A stretch of 37,113 nt of DNA. Source: Scenedesmus sp. ARA3 (taxonomy: Eukaryota > Chlorophyta > Chlorophyceae > Sphaeropleales > Scenedesmaceae). Under the pieces are notes generated by a model. The model worked only from the letters and a program-made list of their open reading frames with translations. It was not told the DNA's origin and made no database searches. The number at the start of each line of letters is the position of its first letter. Position 1 is the stretch's first letter. Made by a program: the position numbers and the translations under genes. The stretch spans positions 1 to 37,113 of the forward strand of contig RWJK01001016.1 of assembly GCA_004335835.1 (NCBI GenBank), given 5' to 3'. Positions 31,234 to 37,113 of this stretch are shown here, piece by piece.

Positions 31234-33230
31234 CTAGTTGCCTACTAGGATGCCGCCCCCCAGGCCTAGGTTGATGGACCGCCGGTGAATGAATCGTGGC
31301 CAGTTCTTGTTTGAGGCGACCTTGAATGCAGCGACCTTGAATGCAGCAGGCACCCTGATGTGCCGTTCCAGGGCTAGCTCCAGCCCTGCATCAACGCCTT
31401 CCTCCTGCCCTGGGACAACACACACCTCCACACTTTCAAACCTCTGCATGCTGCTCATCAAACCACACACTGGTTCTGCTGTCAAAACGAGACCTGGCAG
31501 CTGCAAGGTTAGCTGCCGCAAGCTACGCAGCAGCCCCAGCGCCGCCAGGCCTATAGTGCTGCAGCCACGTGTGGTGCGATCGGTGGTTGGCACAAACAAT
31601 GTCAGCTGCCGCAGCTGGCTGGCTGCCGCCAGCGCCGATATCTCTGCATCGCAGTTCACCGACAGGAACAGCGAGCGCAGGTGCCGCAGCGCTGCAAGGC
31701 TGGCAACTGCTGCTGTCCGCTGTGCAACTGGTGCCGCTGGAGCCAGTGTGCTGGCTTCCATCCTCCACGTGTGCCCCATCCCTAACAGCTGCAGCTGCTT
31801 GCAGTGCTGGCTGAGCGCTGTCAAGTCACCAGGCTGGCAGGTGTTGAACAGCAGCACTGTTTTCACCCCTGGGAATGTCTGGAAGGGGGCGCATGTGCCT
31901 GCAACTTCCAGGTACCTCACAGCCGTCAGCTGCAAGGTTGTGCCTGCTGCTGCTGCTGCCCCTGCTGACTCTTGCCATTCACCAGCTATGCTTTTTAGCT
32001 GGGGCAGCCTTGCCAGTGCTGGCAGAGCATCTGCTGCCTTTAGGCCATCCACCTGCAGCACCTGTAGCTGCTGCAAGCGTTGCAGGGCAGACAGCAGCGT
32101 CTGGTTGCATGGTATGCTTGTCAAGCGCAGGTATGTCAGCTTCGTCAGCAGCTCCAGCGCTGCACACTCTGCAACACCCAACGTCGGCCCTGCGCTACGC
32201 CGGCCGGCAGGGCCACTGAGCGACAGCCGTAGGAGGCTGCTGCAGCTGCTGATGGCAGGAACACCTGTCGCTCCTGCTGCATACGGCAGCACTAGCTGCG
32301 TGAGGCTGCTCAAGCTGCTGAGTGCGGTGTAATCCTGCTGCTGCTCTTCTGCTTTGAACCCAGGGCACGTAATCCGCAGGCTCCGCAGGTTGCCAGACAG
32401 CGTGCTGAGAGCTGACAGCTGCGTAGCCTGAAACTCTGGCGATTGAACGCCACTGTCAGTGCTTGCAGCTGCGTGAACCTGCCGAGCGCTATCCATGTAT
32501 AACCAGCTCCGTCTGCCTCTGCCCATGCGCGGTGTGCGGTCAATCACAGGCTGGTGACCCCAGACAGCTGCAGGCGTGCTGCGTCCACTGCGTATGCTGC
32601 AGGTATTGCTGCAGAAGCTGCCTGAGTGGTCAGCTTCAGCTTGAGCTGTGACAGTTGCCGCAGCCTGCAGGACAGCGCAGACAAGGCAGCGAAAGCGTTA
32701 CATGCAATATGCCGCATTGTGTCTTGTAGAGCTCAACCAGAGGATTGTGTGCTGTGCATGTGTCACCAGCAGCAGGCGTGCAACCACTGTCTCGCCTGCT
32801 TACATACAACAAAGCAGCACAGGCAGAGTGAAGCAGAGTACATGCGCAAATGGTTGTGCTTGTATGCAAAGCAGCAGCAACCGCCAACGCACCTGACTAG
32901 TGCTGGCAGAAGGTCTGCCAAGTGCCCGATGGCTGGTCCATCAACTGATGTGTACTGCACAGTGGAGCATGCAGGAAACCGCGCTGGCAGCTGCTGCAGC
33001 AGTTCATGCTGCTGCTGGGTGTTGCTGCTGCTGAGACGCAAAGCATTTGCGTTGCTGTGGCACAGTGCCCGAAGCTGCTTGCAGGACAGAGCCACGCTGC
33101 CGAGGGAGTTGTGTGCCTTCAGCTTCGGCAGCAGGTGCTGTACCCACACTGCATCGTTACCCTGAGCTAATGCTGCTAGCAGCTGTGATGGTGCGCTGCT
33201 TCCTGCTGTTCGCCTGCAGCAGCCTTCCAT
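31234..33230 (-). CDS. Leucine-rich repeat (RNI-like) protein, paralog 1
   Basis: Exons 33230-32893, 32664-32548 and 32452-31234 close in phase (1674 nt, about 557 aa). The N-terminal part (SQLLAALAQGNDAVWVQHLL, then VALSCKQLRALCHSNANALRL) resembles the F-box-like head of algal LRR proteins. It is followed by repeated LxxLxxLxL units (LTQLVLPYAAG, LTKLTYLRL, LQQLQVLQVDGL). Such proteins usually act as binding platforms, for example in ubiquitin ligases; no partner is claimed. The second acceptor is uncertain. Using the better-looking site at 32478 restores TQLQALTVAF, which aligns with TRLTRLDLYS of the paralog, but then needs a one-base shift near 32440. The gene has therefore either lost part of a repeat to an intron or carries a frameshift. 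A 15-bp local duplication gives AAFKVAAFKVA near the end. Confidence 0.7.
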
Positions 33231-33520
33231 CCCAACAGGACCCTGCTGCTAGCTGCAGCTGCCGACTAGCTGCATTCGACCTGCAGGGCAACAGGACAAC
33301 CAATGCCACTGTGTCAAAAGAGAGAGCTCACCAATGCAGCCATTGGGATTGTAAGCTGTCACAGCTTGCACAGTGTGCAAGTCAGGCACAGGAGCAGGTG
33401 CTGACAAGAGCCACAGGCAGCTAGCTGCTTGTACTGAGCAGGGCAATGAAGCAGCACCGCCGGCCAGGGTGGAAACTTGCACGCAATGTTTGCAGCTGCA
33501 TACGTGTGAGCTGCACCCAC

Positions 33521-33613
33521 CCTCTTCGACAGCACAATCTTGCTCAGCACAGCACGTAGACGGTCGCGGGACAGCAAGGCAGGGTTGTCTTGTATCGTCT
33601 GTGCCTGAATCAT
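33521..33613 (-). CDS. Orphan coding exon upstream of LRR paralog 1
   Basis: ATG 33613 opens MIQAQTIQDNPALLSRDRLR then AVLSKIVLSKR, ending at donor GTGGGT in phase 0. It could be a first exon joining a CTAGCAG acceptor just before 33230, which would add QGPVG before the LRR start. It could also be an internal exon of another gene (acceptor TTTCTCAG at 33627). In the same frame, upstream of a TGA at 33637-33635, the reading ARNKGLAFEATSSVFSLG is also protein-like. No family is recognised. Confidence 0.4.
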
Positions 33614-34088
33614 ATACTTTTCAACTGAGAAACATCAAGTGAAGGAGCTCCTTGATGCCCCAAGTGAGAACACAGATGAGGTTGCTTCGAACGCCAAGCC
33701 CTTGTTTCGTGCCTGTCAGGCATCCCCTCAGACAGCCACGCAATACTGAAGTTGTGAGTGTTGTAAATCTACTGCTCGCTGTGGCATCTGCATACCATCG
33801 CACGTACGTCCTCTGTTGCTTTTCCGGCTTTCTTCTGCTACATCTGCTCAACGACGTGTGGGGCTTCTTATGACGGGGCACAGGACAAACTTACACCTAT
33901 GCGAGTGTGCGTTCGGCTCTATTCATCGTGGCGCTTGCCATCAGTAGTCACTTGCTGCTGAACAGCACTGCTGCAGCGTTCCGGTTCTCCTCTTCTGTCA
34001 AGGTCGCGGTTGTGCGCCACCGTGATTTCCTGGCTTTACATCCATTTTCTCATACAAGCAGCATCAGCTGCACTAGCTGCAGGACAAC
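33614..34088. promoter_or_regulatory. Head-to-head intergenic region of the LRR pair
   Basis: Together with 33231-33520 it separates the divergent LRR genes, so it probably carries both promoters. Apart from the orphan exon, nothing definite is visible. Confidence 0.35.
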
Positions 34089-34636
34089 ATGCAGGGCCAC
34101 AGAAGGCGTTCAGCACCAGGGAAGCCCAGCACACAGTCTCAGCTGCTGAAAGCGCTGGCACAGTGCAATGACACAGTTTGGGAGGGCCAGCTAGTGCCAA
34201 GGCTCAGGGCGCAAGGCTCCTTAGCCAACGTAGCCCTGTCCTGCAAGCAGCTGCGCGTGCTGTGCCACAGCAATGCTGAGAGCTTGCGCTTCAGCTGCGC
34301 CAACACACAGAATCACCAGCAGCATCTGGAGCAGCTTCCATCACGGTTTCCTGCATGCGCAACTGTGCAATACACAGCACACCAACCACATGACGTCAGC
34401 CACTTTGGGCAAGTGCTGCCAGTGCTATCAAGGTAGGGCACAGCTGGCATGCATCTGGCTGCAGCTCTCCTGCAAGTTACTATGTTGCGCTTGGATGGCT
34501 ACTGCTGAGCTGTGTCTCGCGGCAACTGCTGTGCTGTATCTAGCAGAACCAGCAGTGGCAAACTACGCAACCTGATATAGATGGGTGGTCCCTGCACAAC
34601 ACACGAAAAGTTTAGGTGCTGCTACCGCAACTGTGA

Positions 34637-34726
<90 letters not shown>

Positions 34727-36513
34727 GCAGGCTGCCTCGCCTCAACTCCATCGACCTGCACGCCACCACAACCGCAGCCAGCTCAGCGCCCCTCATGGCA
34801 CTAGCCCTCGAGCTGCTGCAGCTGCGCCTGCCCAACCTGCGCAGCCTGGCTGTGTCCATCATGGGAGGATGGGGCGACAACCCGCAGCCATTCAAAGCCA
34901 TTGGCGCTGCAACCCGCCTCACCAGGCTGGATTTGTACTCCTACACAGATGTGCCTGCGCAGCTCACAATGGGCAACCTGAGCGTGCTGTCAGGGCTCAG
35001 CAGCAGCTTGAAGGCACTGGTCGTAGGCGTTGACCAGCTGGTTGACCAAGACGAGCTGCAGCCGCAGGCTCTGGGGCGGGACCTAGGGTTCCTGTCAGTG
35101 CTGACCGGGCTGACGCAGCTGATGCTGCCGCTGCCGTTTTCGGCGGTCAACCTGGCAGCTGTCAGCGCCTGCAGCAGCCTGCGCAACTTGTCTTTGACTG
35201 CTATGGAAGATCCTGCAGGCTTTGCAGCGCTAGAGGACCCAGATTGCAGGGCGCTGGGATGCCTGGGGCAGCTGACAGAGCTTCGGCTGCCGAAAGTGCA
35301 GGGCACCGGCAGCAGCGCAGCATTCCTGTCGGCGCTGAAGCAGCTGCAGGAGCTGCAGGTGCTGCGCGTGGATGGGCTGCTGCCTGCTACTGCTTTGCCG
35401 GTGCTGGCAGGTCTGCCAAAGCTCAAAGAGATGGGCTGCATCTGGGGCAACGAAGGCGAGGCAGCGGCGCAGCAGCAGCAGCGGCAGCGGCGCGCGTCGC
35501 GGCTGGTGCCGACAGAGCAGCAGCTGAGCGGCCTGCACAGCATGGGGGCAGCCGGGCATGCGGCGATCCCCTGGGCAGCATTCCCGCAGCTGCTGACGGT
35601 GATGCAGTGGGACCAGTGGAGCGTGGACAACTTCTCCGGCATCTGTGCGCACTGCACGCAGCTGCGGGAGCTTGCGTCCTGCGAGTGGCGCGCAGACACG
35701 ACGAGCCTGCCGCCGGATGTGCCGGCAGCGCAGCGCGTGGCTGCTGTGAAGGGCCTGGCGAAGCTGCCGAAGCTTACGCTGCTGCACTTCAGCGCGAATG
35801 ATGACGCTGAGATTGCGGCGCTGGCGGCTGCCAGCCAGCTGCAGCAGCTGACGCTGATGCTGCCGGATGCAAATCTGGACACAAAGGCCTGCAGGTGAGC
35901 TGGCAGGGGAGTGCGATGGTGCTGATTCAGCAGCAGATGCTAAAGCCATGCCAGCAGGGTGATCAATCTGCGCTGCGGCTTTCCGTGCGTCTTGTTGCCA
36001 GTTGCGGGCATGGGCGGTGGCCCAGCATGAGCCGTGTGTTTGCTGCCATGCTTCCAGAATTGCTGTGCGCACGCCTTCTGCTGTTCCTACAACGCCGTGC
36101 TCACCCCATCCGTGTCCACCTGCTGCTGCTGCTGCTGCAGCCCCATGAGCCTCTCCCCGCTGCTGCTGCTGCGCAGCCTGCGCCGGCTGGAGCTGTGGCT
36201 GCCCGGCCTGCCGCTGACAGCAGAAGATGCGCGGCGGCTCATCTCCAGCATGCAGTGCATCCCCAGCGTGACCTTCACTGTGATGCCCAGCTCAAAAGCT
36301 GCAGTGCTGCAGGGCATGGAAGAGGCCCGCGCAGCAAACATGAAGGTGCCAAGTGAGTTTGACGTTGATGTGAATCCGTCGTGGACGGAGAACCCGCCGG
36401 CGGCAGCGGTGGGGCTGGGCGGCGCGGCTGAGGGGTTTGTGCTGCCGCAGTTTGTCATGCCGGGGGGGTTGGCCATGCCGCCGATGCTTGCTCCAGGCCT
36501 CATGCAGATGTAG
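34089..36513 (+). CDS. Leucine-rich repeat (RNI-like) protein, paralog 2
   Basis: Exons 34089-34432, 34731-35894 and 36141-36513 close in phase (1881 nt, 626 aa). It aligns along its length with paralog 1: SQLLKALAQCNDTVWEGQLV, then VALSCKQLRVLCHSNA, the LPVLSRLPRLNSIDL exon junction, and LLRSLRRLELWLPGLPLTAE against LLRSLRQLTLQLPGLVLTAE. Exon junctions 1 and the last-repeat region are conserved. LRR units run from about residue 116 to 560 (LTRLDLYSY, LTQLMLPLPF, LTELRLPKV, LQELQVLRVDGL, LTLLHFSAN). A Gly/Met/Pro-rich tail ends PPMLAPGLMQM. It is longer than paralog 1 by the extra region around residues 130-200. An adaptor or binding role is inferred only. Confidence 0.8.
34640..34726 (+). 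repeat. (CTG)29 directly before the LRR2 exon 2 acceptor
   Basis: This is the longest uninterrupted triplet run in the window. It ends CTGCTGTGCAG|GCTGCC, so it fills the branch-site/polypyrimidine position of a 298-nt intron. Confidence 0.95.
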
Positions 36514-36965
36514 CGAGTGAGGATGCGTGTGGTGATCTTGACGGCCCGTGTTGCAAAGTGGCAGCATACTATTTTTGGAGTGGCGCAGTGCTTGCTGTGC
36601 GGTGTCGTGCCGCATGCTGGTTTGACATCATGACAACTGTTTTAGACAGAGAACCTGCTGCCGCAGGCAGGGCGGGGGATGGGCAGGGCGGCTGAGGCAT
36701 TTCTGCTGCCGCAGTTTGTCATGCCGGGCGGGGGCGATGCTTGCTCCAGGCCTCATGCAGATGTAGTGATGATGTTTATTTCCTCGTCATCTTGAGGGAG
36801 GGGCGGTATTGCGCAGTGGCAGTGTATTGTGTTTGAAGCCCGCGAAGTGCATGCAGTGCGGTGTCGAGCCACATGCTGGTTTGAGGTGGATGGCAACCGC
36901 TCCTGGACGGAGCCCCTGCCACAAAAGGCTAGGACTGGCTGTAAAAGGCTAGGACTGTGCGAAGA
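36360..36965 (+). repeat. Stop copies of the LRR2 terminus
   Basis: The terminal coding block (GAGAACC..GCCGGGGGGG..CTCATGCAGATGTAG) is repeated after the stop at about 36650-36768, with GCTTGCTCCAGGCCTCATGC intact. A third fragment (TGGACGGAGCCCCTGCC) is near 36904. The intervening flank (CTTGACGG/CTTGAGGG, GTGCGGTGTCG, ATGCTGGTTTGA) is repeated too, giving units of about 260 bp. TGTAA at 36940-36944 may be the polyadenylation signal. Confidence 0.75.
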
Positions 36966-37113
36966 AGAGGTCTGTTACAGGGGTGGGCAAGCTACCGCCC
37001 TAGAGCAAGTCACTTGCCCCTCTTTCAGCTCACATATCATGAGAACCCGATAGCAGGCCACAAGATGCAACCAAAGTAAAACTCCAGAGGCATCTTGCAG
37101 CCCCTACCTCCCC
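36966..37113. other. Right edge, no feature seen
   Basis: Short flank after the LRR2 stop copies; no exon recognised. Confidence 0.3.

Noticed and set aside
32310..32543. Minus frame reading FTQLQALTVAFNRQ in the LRR1 gene as a separate exon
   Set aside because: It resembles an LRR unit of the paralog but cannot continue without a frameshift; kept only as evidence of decay or intron gain.

Overview
The window reads as nuclear DNA of a green alga (Chlorophyta, core chlorophyte lineage; species not determinable here). Genes are broken into many short exons with GT-AG introns, (CAG)n/(CTG)n tracts are everywhere, polyQ and polyA runs interrupt proteins, and the gene content is plant/algal: an SBPase-like Calvin-cycle enzyme, an MSL-type mechanosensitive channel, a PMR5/TBL-type wall acyltransferase and LRR proteins. 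No operons, rRNA, tRNA or CRISPR were seen. All multi-exon models were assembled by eye from splice sites and codon phase; where I say the phases close, the summed exon length is a multiple of three.

Layout: (1) 1-2077, minus, 5' part of a gene whose product carries the leader of a CEP164-type WW domain, running off the left edge. (2) 3504-5077, minus, small polyQ protein with a C-terminal C2HC zinc motif. (3) 5447-9690, plus, seven-exon SBPase-like phosphatase sharing a divergent promoter with (2). (4) 11148-15001, plus, nine-exon secreted trypsin-fold protease with the full His/Asp/Ser triad. (5) 15290-16139, minus, two-exon helical protein of unknown role. (6) 16128-23170, plus, twelve-exon MscS-like channel with an EF-hand. 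(7) 23904-24779, minus, tentative Cys-rich protein. (8) 25831-30283, minus, eight-exon secreted PMR5/TBL-type esterase/acyltransferase. (9) 31234-33230, minus, and 34089-36513, plus, a head-to-head pair of paralogous LRR proteins. The genes look functionally unrelated, as is usual for a eukaryotic chromosome.

The most striking property is shared by nearly every gene: the DNA around exon edges is tandemly copied. Upstream of an exon lie extra copies of its 5' end with a working-looking acceptor ('acceptor copies'); downstream lie extra copies of its 3' end with a donor ('donor copies'); after the stop codon lie extra copies of the coding terminus ('stop copies'). About twenty such arrays occur in 37 kb, mostly with 2-5 copies spaced 83-192 bp apart. 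Each leaves a choice of equivalent splice sites in the same phase, so the protein is unchanged whichever is used. In one case (20193-20249) the copy forms a complete 57-nt in-frame cassette encoding a second, better EF-hand loop. A second recurring feature is that long (CTG)n tracts lie immediately before 3' splice sites, where a polypyrimidine tract is expected.
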